From Candidatus Brocadia sp. (GTDB lineage Bacteria; Planctomycetota; Brocadiia; Brocadiales; Brocadiaceae): a stretch of 64,000 nt of DNA. Below the pieces are notes generated by a model that saw only the letters and a program-made list of their open reading frames with translations, had not been told where the DNA came from and ran no database searches. The stretch is taken from the NCBI GenBank assembly GCA_011525665.1, contig WYAU01000031.1:1-64000 (forward strand), read 5' to 3'. A program made the position numbers and the translations under genes. Shown here piece after piece: positions 36,323 through 45,434 of this stretch (its first letter is position 1; each line of letters opens with the position of its first letter).

Positions 36323-37378
36323 ATGGGAAGAGTTATCTCATTCATTAACTACAAGGGCGGGGTCGGCAAAACAACCACCACTTATCACATCGGATGCGCC
36401 CTGACCTTGTACCACAACAAAAAGGTATTGCTCATCGATGCCGATCCACAAACCAACCTGACCTTTCTCTGCGTTGTGCCCGAACGATGGGAAGTATTCA
36501 AAAATGATAACGGAACACTTGCAAAACTCTTTGAGTCATATTTAAAGGATAGTTTTGATACGTATCAAATTAAAAACATTTTATGGAAATCTCCTATTGA
36601 ATTATTTACAAAGGGCAAGGTCACGAAAGATGTGGCGAGGAACCTTGACCTCATCCCATCTGACGTTGATTTGCTGGGGGTTGATATTGAATTGGCTGCA
36701 AAAACATGGAGAAAAATAGAATCCGGTTTTTATCAGGAACAACTTCAAATTTGCAGGCGAACAATCAAGGGTATAAAGGAGTTCTTCGGGATTGATACTT
36801 CTGATGATATACGCGATGCCCTGTATTACGTCGAGCAGCGTCATATCCTGAAAAATGCCATTCACAGGATAAAAGACAACTATGATTATATCCTCATTGA
36901 TTGTCCCCCAAACCTCTATCTGGTGACGCAAAATGCCCTTGCTGCAAGTGATGCATTTATTATAACGACCATACCAGACCATATGTCAACCATTGGAATA
37001 AATATCCTCACCAAGAAAATCAGGGAATTACATGGTAAGCTGAATCAGAAATGTTGTTTGACGAACACAATAATAGATAACCTGACACTAAAAGGAATAG
37101 TGTTTACCATGGTGCGTACCGCAGGCCAGAGCATTGTCAGCACCCACAAGGACAAAATGAATGAACTTAGAAAAGACAAGGACTACAGTAATGCATGCTT
37201 TGAAAACTCTGTCTCATGGGGTACCGGTTACACCGAGGCCTCTGCGCTGGCAGTACCCGTGTTTTTGATGGACGATGAAAATGCAATGCGCGTGGCCGAA
37301 CAATATAAAGAGGTAACAAAGGAATTCATAGAGAAAGTCAGTGGTGATTACTATGGCAAAAAGGACGAAAAAACCTGA
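36323..37378 (+). CDS. ParA/Soj-type AAA ATPase
   Basis: 351 residues. A deviant Walker A (INYKGGVGKTTTTYHIGCAL) starts at about residue 8, with LLIDADPQTNLT (about 36) and ILIDCPPNL (about 190). It is longer than minimal ParA because of an insert of about 100 residues (about 60-165) with helical content. The ATG at 36323 gives the normal MGRVISFINYKGG start. A 174-residue partner overlaps its 3' end. There is no ParB, which suggests plasmid/element partition or a filament-type accessory system. Confidence 0.87.
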   Translation: MGRVISFINYKGGVGKTTTTYHIGCALTLYHNKKVLLIDADPQTNLTFLCVVPERWEVFKNDNGTLAKLFESYLKDSFDTYQIKNILWKSPIELFTKGKVTKDVARNLDLIPSDVDLLGVDIELAAKTWRKIESGFYQEQLQICRRTIKGIKEFFGIDTSDDIRDALYYVEQRHILKNAIHRIKDNYDYILIDCPPNLYLVTQNALAASDAFIITTIPDHMSTIGINILTKKIRELHGKLNQKCCLTNTIIDNLTLKGIVFTMVRTAGQSIVSTHKDKMNELRKDKDYSNACFENSVSWGTGYTEASALAVPVFLMDDENAMRVAEQYKEVTKEFIEKVSGDYYGKKDEKT

Positions 37379-37877
37379 TCTGATTGAAGCCTTAACAAAA
37401 ATAAAAGGATGCCTGCCGTTCCTCCCGAAAGAAGATGAAAGACATATGATGGCACAAATTATCCCGGAGATAATACAAGAGCTCAAGGTATTACAGGAAA
37501 GCATCGACCATTTCCCCGACGAATCTGAGACACATCAGGTATCGGATGCCATTAACACCCTGCTATCATTCTTTGACACGCTGAAAGAAAAACCCCTCCT
37601 CGCCGAAATGCTGCTTCCAAAAAAGACAAAACCCGGGAAAACCCCAGGCATTGCCGTTGACATTAATGCTTTACAAAACCGGCTGGAAACGCTGCCGACA
37701 GAAAAGATCCTTGAAGAACTCACAAAACACAAAAAAGACGTCCTGCTTGAGTTATCTGCAAAGATGAATATAACCACAAACAAAAAATTGACAAAGCATG
37801 TCCTGGCGGACAGGATTGTTAAACTAGGGTTTGCAAATAAGAGGGGATATAATTTATTGGGTAATCAACAAAGTTAA
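37353..37877 (+). CDS. ParA-partner protein, SAP/Rho-N-like C-terminus
   Basis: 174 residues, lysine-rich, overlapping the ATPase gene by 26 bases. The first half is helical (AQIIPEIIQELKVLQESIDH). The C-terminal 50 residues (EKILEELTKHKKDVLLELSA, then TTNKKLTKHVLADRIVKLGF) look like a SAP- or Rho-N-type helix-extended-helix DNA-binding unit. It probably links the ATPase to DNA in place of ParB. I do not recognise the family beyond that; the domain call is by pattern only. Confidence 0.7.
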   Translation: MAKRTKKPDLIEALTKIKGCLPFLPKEDERHMMAQIIPEIIQELKVLQESIDHFPDESETHQVSDAINTLLSFFDTLKEKPLLAEMLLPKKTKPGKTPGIAVDINALQNRLETLPTEKILEELTKHKKDVLLELSAKMNITTNKKLTKHVLADRIVKLGFANKRGYNLLGNQQS

Positions 37878-37909
37878 AGAAATTACCAAACCTTTGTCAT
37901 TCCCCTCTA

Positions 37910-39925
37910 TTACGACCACTTGGAATATTGCGGAGCATTATGTAAATCGATAGCGGGTTCTTGCGTTATAACCGCATCCGCCCGAGTTGTCGCTGCCTCA
38001 TCCCCTTCCCGTTTCACCTTTTCCCGGGCATTGAATTGCATCTCGAAGAGCTTTTTGTAAAGTCCTCCACGGGCAAGAAGTTCATGGTGGAGTCCCGCTT
38101 CCACAATCCGTCCCTTCTCCAGTGCCACGATCACATCGGCATGGAGTATGGTCGATAAGCGGTGCGCAATAACGAAGGTGGTGCGGTTTTTTACCAGACG
38201 GTAGATGGCATTCTGGATAAGTTGTTCGGTCTCCGTATCGACGGAAGATGTGGCCTCATCCAGAATGAGTATCCGGGGATTGGCAAGGATGGCCCGGGCA
38301 ATGGCGATGCGTTGCTTTTGGCCGCCGGAAAGTTTCACCCCACGTTCACCGATCAGGGAATCGTATCCCTTCGGCAACTCAATAATAAAATCATGTGCAT
38401 TGGCGGCACGGGCCGCTTCTTCAATTTCCTTGTCCAATGCATCGGATCGGGCATACGCAATATTCGCTTTTACCGTATCATTGAAAAGAAACGGTTCCTG
38501 AAGCACCATGGCCATTTGCCTGCGCAGGGAGTGAAGTTTTACTTCCCTGATATTGTAACCATCAATGAAAATCCCTCCCTTTGTGGGGTCATAAAACCGA
38601 GGAATAAGTTTTGTAAGGGTAGTCTTCCCGCTACCGCTGGGACCCACAAAGGCAATCATCTGGCCCGGGTGTGCAATGATATTGATATCTGTCAAGACTT
38701 CTGTATCCGGGCTATAGCTGAAGTGAACATGTTTGAATTCTACAACACCACTCACGGGCGGCAAAGCAATAGACGTGGGGGCATCTTTCAAATCACACGG
38801 CGTATCCAGTATCTCAAAGATACGCTCGGTTGAGGCAATGGCGCGCTGCACCTGATTGTAAAAGCGTGTCAGACCCGTAATGGGACTGTACATCATCTGG
38901 AGATAGGGAAAGAATATGACGAAGGTACCCGCAGAGAGTTGTCCCTGAAGTACTTTATAGCCACCCAGGCAGATGACGACCACGGCACCCGTTTCGGTTA
39001 TCAGGTCTACAATGGGTCTTAGCGCTGAAACGAGTTTTAATATCCGGACATAGAGATTATAATTCTCATAGTTTCTATTCCGGAAGCGTTCCATTTCCTC
39101 GGCCTCTTTCGCAAATCCCGCAATGACCCGGATACCGGAGATATTGTCCTGAATGAGGGAGTTCAGTTCCGCAGTCTTGTCCCTCAGGGAGCGAAAGACC
39201 TTCCTGATCCTTGTCCCGAAATTATAGGTGCACAGGGAGATAAACGGGCAAACAAATAAGGCGATGCCGGTGAGCTGCCAGTCGAGTTTTAAACAGAAAT
39301 AGAGAATCCAGCCAAATTTAAACATGTCCGTGATGAAGGTAATGACAGGGCCTACAACTGCCTGTTCCAGTGAATTCACGTCATTCATGAGACGGCTCAT
39401 GATGTCTCCGGTCTTCGTATTCTCAAAATATTGCAAGGGGAATCGCTGAATATGGCCATAAAGCTGATTCCGCATATCATAAATGAGCCTCTGCCCCAAT
39501 TCGGAGGTAATAAAGCCGTGTACCAGCGTAATGCCGCTATGAAAGGTATGCATGAGGATAAAACTCACAGCGAGAAAAGCCAATGTCACGATAGTCGGAT
39601 TATAGCCTTCAAACCAGTGCTTCTGAATAGAATGTGAGGCCGTTAGTAACGGCCTTGAAAGCGGAATAGGGTTTTTTTGTCCGTAAAAGGAGTTTGTATC
39701 GGATGGCTTTTCCTCATGCGGATTGCCAGGAGTCGTTTTTATAAATCTGTCAGCCATCCTGATTTCATCCACCGCAATGCCCAATATCTGGGTCGGCAAG
39801 ACGGCAATACAGGCACTGACCGCCGAAAGCATGAGAATAATTACTGATTTATACCAATACGGTTTTAAATAACCTAACAGTCTGATGTAGGTGCTTTTTG
39901 AAGAGACTTCTTTTTTCATACGCAC
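37910..39925 (-). CDS. ABC exporter, MsbA-type (TM-NBD fusion)
   Basis: 671 residues: a six-helix membrane domain (about 15-330), then one ATPase domain. Walker A is FVGPSGSGKTTLTKLIPRFY, the signature is KLSGGQKQRIAIARAILANP, and Walker B with a normal catalytic Glu is ILILDEATSSVD. An insert of about 60 residues follows the first helix (RMADRFIKTTPGNPHEEKPS). It could export lipid or drug as a homodimer. It is convergent with the ParA pair; its ATG at 39925 fits family length. Confidence 0.93.
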   Translation of the reverse strand: MRMKKEVSSKSTYIRLLGYLKPYWYKSVIILMLSAVSACIAVLPTQILGIAVDEIRMADRFIKTTPGNPHEEKPSDTNSFYGQKNPIPLSRPLLTASHSIQKHWFEGYNPTIVTLAFLAVSFILMHTFHSGITLVHGFITSELGQRLIYDMRNQLYGHIQRFPLQYFENTKTGDIMSRLMNDVNSLEQAVVGPVITFITDMFKFGWILYFCLKLDWQLTGIALFVCPFISLCTYNFGTRIRKVFRSLRDKTAELNSLIQDNISGIRVIAGFAKEAEEMERFRNRNYENYNLYVRILKLVSALRPIVDLITETGAVVVICLGGYKVLQGQLSAGTFVIFFPYLQMMYSPITGLTRFYNQVQRAIASTERIFEILDTPCDLKDAPTSIALPPVSGVVEFKHVHFSYSPDTEVLTDINIIAHPGQMIAFVGPSGSGKTTLTKLIPRFYDPTKGGIFIDGYNIREVKLHSLRRQMAMVLQEPFLFNDTVKANIAYARSDALDKEIEEAARAANAHDFIIELPKGYDSLIGERGVKLSGGQKQRIAIARAILANPRILILDEATSSVDTETEQLIQNAIYRLVKNRTTFVIAHRLSTILHADVIVALEKGRIVEAGLHHELLARGGLYKKLFEMQFNAREKVKREGDEAATTRADAVITQEPAIDLHNAPQYSKWS

Positions 39926-40146
39926 CTATTATAAGGGAAAAATATCTTTTTACAAACTTTAGATGTGACGCTTCAGTCACAATTATGCCTCGCAGTACGT
40001 ATGGAAATAGCCGTACTCCATGATCCTTAGCGATTTGGTTTTGGATAATGCACTGAAATACCTGAGAGAGTTCACAACAAATATCTTTTGAACGCTGGTA
40101 TTGAGGCAGAGAATTTCCCGTCGTTTTATTCCGGATGGGTCGGGCA

Positions 40147-40235
40147 GGACAGGAACTGTTGCGGCAAGGGCGATTGAAAAGTCACGGACGCCAATTCTCG
40201 CACGGCAAGAGTCTTTCCCCGGAAAGTTCCTGTCC
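40147..40235. repeat. Inverted repeat with 67-base loop
   Basis: GGACAGGAACT (40147-40157) is the exact complement of AGTTCCTGTCC (40225-40235). The enclosed sequence could form further stems. No T-run follows. Confidence 0.5.
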
Positions 40236-40306
40236 GGACCAAGCCGCTGCGGTGTAATCTGCGAGATTAACGATGACTTAGGAGGAGACTGATCAGGCTA
40301 CCCTAC

Positions 40307-40342
40307 TGTTGGGATGCCGCCTTTTTTGACGACATCCCAACA
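40307..40342. repeat. Hairpin TGTTGGGATG / CATCCCAACA
   Basis: Perfect 10-base arms (40307-40316 and 40333-40342) around a 16-base loop. The loop holds a T6 run on the plus strand. It lacks the 3' T-run of an intrinsic terminator in either direction. Confidence 0.6.
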
Positions 40343-40634
40343 AGAAAGGTATAGGAGGAGAGGTAATGCGGTATAATGGCCTTTCATTTTATCTTTGCCT
40401 CCATACCGACTTGCCACTAAGAAAGGGAGCATAAAATATGCCAATTAAATAAAATCTCTTTATCCTCAACAAAATTATTCAAAACGGGCAAGAAATTTTC
40501 GATATTGCTGTGAAAAGGTTCTACATTCTCCCGGTATTTGAGCAGGAATGAAATGTTTTTTCCCGTCCGATCATCAAGAATGTCTTTTACAATAGCAACG
40601 TTATACACACATTAACCACAAAAGCAAAAATCAT

Positions 40635-40678
40635 GTATGTATAATTATTAAACGTTTTCGTTTAATAATTATACATAC
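40635..40678. repeat. Perfect 20-bp palindrome with TTTT loop
   Basis: GTATGTATAATTATTAAACG (40635-40654), TTTT, then its exact complement (40659-40678). No mismatch in 20 pairs, in AT-rich DNA, about 150 bases downstream of a small minus-strand gene. Confidence 0.85.
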
Positions 40679-40823
40679 GGTACAAAATACGGACAATATC
40701 ATGCGAAAAAATATATTAAAAAATCTTTTTAATCATTATTGCACTCACATGTACGCAAAAACACCAAAAAATAACCAATAAATGACAATTATGTTTTTTT
40801 CTATATCCTGATATTCATCGGCA

Positions 40824-41012
40824 TTATTGATCCTGTATTGCAAAGTTTGCACCATCATCTTGTGATGCTATGTATGACCCGATAGGACACAGCACCTTAC
40901 TGTCCGCTTCGCAGCGGATCAGAATCTTCCATAACGACTCAAGATTCTCTTTTTCATGTTCTGTTTCCGGAATTAATTTAATCCTCGTCTTGCTTTCAAT
41001 AGAAATTTTCAT
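40824..41012 (-). CDS. Small protein of unknown function
   Basis: 62 residues from the ATG at 41012, which has AAGGA about eight bases upstream. The sequence is charged and mixed (KISIESKTRIKLIPETEHEK, then LWKILIRCEADSKVLCPIGS) with two Cys. The frame runs 22 codons further up, but only the inner ATG has a ribosome site. No family recognised; it is probably real because of the ribosome site and composition. Confidence 0.55.
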   Translation of the reverse strand: MKISIESKTRIKLIPETEHEKENLESLWKILIRCEADSKVLCPIGSYIASQDDGANFAIQDQ

Positions 41013-41154
41013 GCAGTAATTCCTTTCACCTTTAATCTGGAGTCTTGTAATGCTTCGCAGACCATGGCTCGTATTCACGTATGATACTGAACAAAAGAAC
41101 AGTTTAAATGAAAATCATTATATATTCAATATTCTTTTTCAAGCAAATCACCAT

Positions 41155-42363
41155 TTATTCATACCTGAGCGCCTCGATGGGATTAAGTCTTGATGCCTTC
41201 CTTGCCGGATAATAACCGAAGAAAATGCCAACCATATTGGAAAAGAGAAATGCAACGACAATGGACGGCGAAGAGAGTAACGATGGCCATCCTCCGTAGT
41301 AGGAGACTAATTTTGATACTAGAATGCCAAAGATTATTCCTATTAGCCCCCCGATGGAGCTCAGCACGGTAGATTCTATCAGAAATTGGAAGAGGATATC
41401 CTTTTCCTTTGCACCAACCGCCATCCTGATGCCAATCTCCCTTGTCCTTTCGGTCGTGGAAACCAGCATGATATTCATAATGCCAATGCCTCCGACAAAC
41501 AGGGAGACCAATGCAATACTTCCCAGAAGAATAGTCATCGTCTGACTTGTTTCCATTACTGTTGAAGCGAATTCTACCTGGCTGATAACGGTAAAATCAT
41601 TCTCTTCATTGGGTCTCAGCCGGTGGCGTTGCCTTAAGAGCGCAGTAATCTGATCGATCGCCTCGAATCGTGCCTCCGTAGTGATGGTTGAAGCGAGAAT
41701 GTAATTAATATAAGTAACCCCCATAATCTTTCTCTGTATGGTCGTGTAAGGCATGAGAACCGTGTCATCCTGGTCCTGTCCCGTGGGCGATTGCCCTTTC
41801 GCGCTGAGCACACCGATTACCCGAAAGGGAATATTATTTACACGAACCCACCGGTCAACAGGGTCCAGCATTCCAAAAAGGTTAGTTACAACGGTTTGTC
41901 CCAAAACACAAACCTTTGCCATAGTATTTACGTCCCGCTGGGTAATAAATCTCCCGCTTTTTAAAGGCCAATTCCGTATTATCTGATAGTCAGGGCCTAC
42001 CCCCGACACGCCGGTTGTCCAGTTCATATTGCCGTAAACAACCTGTGTAGTTGTCCTCATACCGGGTGAAACGTAACCGACCGCACCACATTCCCTTGCT
42101 ATAGCATAGGCATCCTCTGCCGTTAAGGTGATCGTTCCGGTGGTACCCCGGGCAGCTGCATGGGTGGTGCTGATGGGGATAATAATGAGTACGTTTATGC
42201 CCAAACTCTCAAGTTGTTTCTCAACAAAGACCTTCGCGCCCTGTCCAATACTTACCATAACAATTACGGCGCCAACGCCAATAACGATGCCCAGGATCGT
42301 CAGGGAGGAACGCAATTTGTTCCTCATAATTGCACGTAAAGCTATTTTAAAAAGCGCCGTCAT
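41155..42363 (-). CDS. MacB-type ABC transporter permease (FtsX domain)
   Basis: 402 residues. The N-terminal helix and motif ALRAIMRNKLRSSLTILGIV, then VIGVGAVIVMVSIG, are classic for MacB/YknZ permeases. A periplasmic MacB_PCD domain (about 40-270) follows, then three C-terminal FtsX helices with the junction TERTREIGIRMAVGAKEKDI. The ATG at 42363 is preferred; the TTG two codons upstream has no support. It is the last gene of a MacA-ATPase-permease run on the minus strand and would export lipids, peptides or drugs with the two upstream products. Confidence 0.92.
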   Translation of the reverse strand: MTALFKIALRAIMRNKLRSSLTILGIVIGVGAVIVMVSIGQGAKVFVEKQLESLGINVLIIIPISTTHAAARGTTGTITLTAEDAYAIARECGAVGYVSPGMRTTTQVVYGNMNWTTGVSGVGPDYQIIRNWPLKSGRFITQRDVNTMAKVCVLGQTVVTNLFGMLDPVDRWVRVNNIPFRVIGVLSAKGQSPTGQDQDDTVLMPYTTIQRKIMGVTYINYILASTITTEARFEAIDQITALLRQRHRLRPNEENDFTVISQVEFASTVMETSQTMTILLGSIALVSLFVGGIGIMNIMLVSTTERTREIGIRMAVGAKEKDILFQFLIESTVLSSIGGLIGIIFGILVSKLVSYYGGWPSLLSSPSIVVAFLFSNMVGIFFGYYPARKASRLNPIEALRYE

Positions 42364-42400
42364 AGGCAAAAAAGGTTTTGCTAAAAATTACCTTGCGGAT

Positions 42401-43135
42401 TTAGGGGACTGTTTCGCAGGACGCATGAACGGCGGGCGTGCCGGGGGAATGAGAAGGGGTATCACTTAAAACCCTGCCATCCTTGAGAACGACAACCCTG
42501 CCAGCGTATCGTGCGATATCAGTTTCATGAGTCACCAGCACAATGGTGATACCCATTGTACGGTTAAGGTCACACAGTACATTCATAACGTCTGTGCTGG
42601 TAGCGCTATCCAGATTCCCTGTCGGCTCGTCAGCAAGGAGCAGGGTAGGATTATTGGCAATCGCCCGCGCAATGGCAACGCGTTGTTGCTGCCCCCCGGA
42701 TAATTGATTGGGATAATGTTTTTCAAACCCCTCGAGACCCAGAATACGTATGATCCGATAAATCTCATCGGTATCGTTCTTGGATATTTTCTTGCCATAA
42801 ATAAGAGGGAGTTCGATATTCTCCACTACCGTAGTCCTGCTGAGAAGGTTAAAGTTCTGAAACACAAACCCCAGTTTTTTGTTACGAATTTCGGCCAATT
42901 CATTTTTTGAGAAACGGGAAACTTCAATACCTTCCAGATAATATTTCCCCTGAGTAGGACTATCGAGACATCCGAGTATATTCATTAGGGTGGACTTGCC
43001 TGACCCGGATGCCCCCATAATAGCCATAAACTCGCCTTTTTTAATCGCCAGAGACACCCCGTCTAAGGCCGTGACCTTAATATCCCCCATCGTATATACC
43101 TTATACACGTCCTTTAACAGCACAATATCCTGCAT
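42401..43135 (-). CDS. MacB/LolD-type ABC transporter ATPase
   Basis: 244 residues. Walker A is MGASGSGKSTLMNILGCLDS, the signature LSGGQQQRVAIARAIANNP, Walker B LLADEPTGNLDS. The family feature KKLGFVFQNFNLL (Q-loop) is present. The C-terminal tail (after VVLKDGRVLS) is proline- and His-rich and short. It starts three bases after the MacA-like gene and ends 37 bases before the permease, so the three are one operon. Confidence 0.94.
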   Translation of the reverse strand: MQDIVLLKDVYKVYTMGDIKVTALDGVSLAIKKGEFMAIMGASGSGKSTLMNILGCLDSPTQGKYYLEGIEVSRFSKNELAEIRNKKLGFVFQNFNLLSRTTVVENIELPLIYGKKISKNDTDEIYRIIRILGLEGFEKHYPNQLSGGQQQRVAIARAIANNPTLLLADEPTGNLDSATSTDVMNVLCDLNRTMGITIVLVTHETDIARYAGRVVVLKDGRVLSDTPSHSPGTPAVHASCETVP

Positions 43136-43138
43136 ATT

Positions 43139-44341
43139 TTAATAACGGGCCCTGCCCCAGGGAACTTTTTGATGGCCTTTTTTTCCTGTCGGAGGAAGTA
43201 TCTCGCCAATTACAATCTCCTGACCTTCTTTTATGTCGCCCTCCAAAATTTCGGTAAAGCTGTCGTCTCCTATTCCCAGATTCACAGGCACCTGCGTCAA
43301 TTTTCCCCTCTCTAACACCCAAATATGCGCAAAGGCTTTTTTCGCAGACTTCCTGTCCGGAAGCGCTTTTTTCTCCGCTTCGGTTTTGAGCGTCTCCGAA
43401 GGGGCATATCGCAGCGCGGCATTGGGGATCCTTAAAACATTTTCTGTCCCGGCCACAAGAATGGACGTATTTGCCGTCATGCCGGGCCTGAGCTTCAAAG
43501 AGGAATTATCAACATTAATTATCGTATCGTAGGTCACGACATTCTGAAAAATAATGGGTGCCATGCGGATCTCGGAAACCCTGCCCTCAAACAAATCGTC
43601 AGGAAAAGCATCGACGGTAAACTTTGCCTCCTGCCCTATTTTGACCATACCAATGTCGGCTTCATCGACATTCGTATTAACCTGCATGTGAACCAGATCT
43701 TCGGCAATAGTAAAAAGCGTGGGGGTTTGAAAGCTGGACACAACCGTCTGTCCCACATCCACATTTCTGGAAATCACAATGCCGTTCAAAGGAGATAAAA
43801 TTACCGTATGTTTTAAATCTGTTTTTGCAATTTCCAGGGCTGCTTTGGCCTGCAATACTTGCGATTCTGCCAGTTTTACATCGGCCAGGCCCGCCTGATA
43901 AGTAGTCCTGGCAGCATCAAGTTCTTCAATGGAAATTACTTTCCTGGCAAACAATTGTTTTGAACGATGGTAATTTCTCCGGTTATTCTTAGAGTTTACC
44001 CTTGCCTTTTCAAGAGAAGCTATAGCAGTGGCAAGGGCTGCGTCCGCCTTTTTTACCTGATGCTCGAAGGGGACAGGGTCAATTTGGGCCACGACCTGTC
44101 CCACCATGACTTCAGAGTTGAAATCAACATATAGTTTCGAAATAATGCCGGTGACCTGACTGCCGATGATAACGGTCCTTACAGGGTTTATGGTACCGGT
44201 TGCAGTAACATATCTCCTTATATCCCCCCTGTCTATTTTTTCTGTCCTGTATTGAATAGATTCCGCGTTGCCAAGAAAATAGACTGACGCTGTGACAATG
44301 GCAATAAGACAAGGAATACCAATAATAATGTACTTTTTCAT
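43139..44341 (-). CDS. MacA-type periplasmic adaptor
   Basis: 400 residues. Signal anchor IIGIPCLIAIVTASVYFL, then lipoyl/HlyD parts: VTGIISKLYVDFNSEVMVGQ (about 69) and ILSPLNGIVISRNVDVGQTV (about 180). A long coiled-coil hairpin (about 95-170) lies between them and a beta-barrel domain follows. A His/Lys-rich tail ends the protein. It is the adaptor for the downstream MacB-like ATPase and permease, reaching an outer-membrane channel encoded elsewhere. Confidence 0.92.
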   Translation of the reverse strand: MKKYIIIGIPCLIAIVTASVYFLGNAESIQYRTEKIDRGDIRRYVTATGTINPVRTVIIGSQVTGIISKLYVDFNSEVMVGQVVAQIDPVPFEHQVKKADAALATAIASLEKARVNSKNNRRNYHRSKQLFARKVISIEELDAARTTYQAGLADVKLAESQVLQAKAALEIAKTDLKHTVILSPLNGIVISRNVDVGQTVVSSFQTPTLFTIAEDLVHMQVNTNVDEADIGMVKIGQEAKFTVDAFPDDLFEGRVSEIRMAPIIFQNVVTYDTIINVDNSSLKLRPGMTANTSILVAGTENVLRIPNAALRYAPSETLKTEAEKKALPDRKSAKKAFAHIWVLERGKLTQVPVNLGIGDDSFTEILEGDIKEGQEIVIGEILPPTGKKGHQKVPWGRARY

Positions 44342-44813
44342 AATTCAGTCTAAGATAATAAAATTTGGTAATGATGGCAATTACTATTTTAAAAGTGTCG
44401 TAAATGACATCGGCTTTTCTATGCCAGCGGCGGAAACCCCGTTTATAATATTCAACACCGGCAGATATTAACCGCTGATTATGAAGACACTCTGTGGCAG
44501 GCGATGTAGTCTTCCGGAATTTGGCAGCAGATGCCGGGAAAAGGCAGATAACCGGGGCTGTATTGGAGGCGCTGTGCCGAGACGGGGAAAGGGGCGTCAT
44601 GATTGTCGGTGTTGCGGATGGTATCGGTGGCGGTACATAAACAGCGCGGAACACGAAAAGAGAAAGAGGGAAGGACGGTAAATTGGGACGTACTGCCGAT
44701 GGCACCGCAGTACCGGCAGCGAGCGCCCCGATTCCATGGTCAACCGATTTATCTTCCTGATTCGAGGAAATTATCCCCTTCCCTATAAATGAGAAGCAAT
44801 CACGTGGGTCAAA
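44342..44813. other. Intergenic, no supported gene
   Basis: About 470 bases between the lpoB-like gene and the MacA-like gene. Several short frames exist on both strands, but none has homology or a ribosome site. A few codons (VGVADGIGGGT, about 44600-44638) recall PP2C phosphatases but stop at once. Confidence 0.5.
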
Positions 44814-45419
44814 TTACCACCCAATAACACCCCTCTTGCTCTGTTTGGAAATTTCCTTTTCATCTTCCCATACCGCCAAACCATCGTTGTTTGTAAGGGA
44901 GAGCTGGAAGCTATAGGAAACCTGTCGAACTTCATCCTGACGGTCTCGCTTCTCAATGATCTTGCCGGAAAGTGTGAAATCAGGCATGCGCTGCGGCTCC
45001 TTTTTGTCTGCGTAAAATTCTTTTTCCTGTTGAATGCCCTTAGCCAGCGGATCCTCCGCTATACCACCTATCCCGATTGTAGTAGTGGTCAGTGCCTTTC
45101 CGCTCTGGTTGAGGGCAACACGGATCTTTTTTGTTAACAGGTCGGTATCAATCTGCTGGGTGGTATTGTTGACAATGCGGCTGATGGCGAGCATTGCAGG
45201 CTGTATCTGCGTTTTATCCAATGCCCCTGAGGCCAGAAGCGAGTTGATCATCTCTTCGGCCGCGTAAGAAAAGTCCTGGATATTGATATCGGTGGTAACT
45301 ATAGTGCGCGGACCGGTGGATTCAACATACCTGGTATGCGTGGCACATCCCCCGAAGAATAATAATGAAGGTAAAAACAAAAGACAATATTTCAAATATT
45401 TTCTCATCTTGATTTTCAT
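44814..45419 (-). CDS. lpoB: LpoB-like penicillin-binding-protein activator lipoprotein
   Basis: 201 residues. Lipobox FFGGC near residue 24, then the LpoB pattern: DINIQDFSYAAEEMINSLLA, PAMLAISRIVNNTTQQIDTD and PDFTLSGKIIEKRDRQDEVR. In E. coli LpoB reaches from the outer membrane to PBP1b and stimulates wall synthesis. The ATG at 45407 (MRKYLKY) is an alternative start with better ribosome-site spacing. It sits after ycfL and the COG3014-like gene; the same neighbours are known elsewhere. Confidence 0.9.
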   Translation of the reverse strand: MKIKMRKYLKYCLLFLPSLLFFGGCATHTRYVESTGPRTIVTTDINIQDFSYAAEEMINSLLASGALDKTQIQPAMLAISRIVNNTTQQIDTDLLTKKIRVALNQSGKALTTTTIGIGGIAEDPLAKGIQQEKEFYADKKEPQRMPDFTLSGKIIEKRDRQDEVRQVSYSFQLSLTNNDGLAVWEDEKEISKQSKRGVIGW

Positions 45420-45434
45420 CCTTTCTCAATGTCC

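Larger units (their letters stand above)
39926..40823. other. Long non-coding stretch with several hairpins
   Basis: About 900 bases without a supported gene. It holds three striking inverted repeats (annotated separately) and becomes very AT-rich after 40600. A 63-codon frame on the minus strand (40417-40608) has no start context or family. It could contain an untranslated RNA or decayed DNA. Confidence 0.5.

Noticed and set aside
40417-40608. 63-codon minus-strand frame in the hairpin-rich gap
   Set aside because: It starts only with a GTG, has no ribosome site and no recognisable motif; AT-rich DNA gives such frames easily.
44481-44681. Frames in the gap before lpoB, including VGVADGIGGGT
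   Set aside because: The PP2C-like words end at a stop immediately and no upstream or downstream PP2C motif is present; probably chance.
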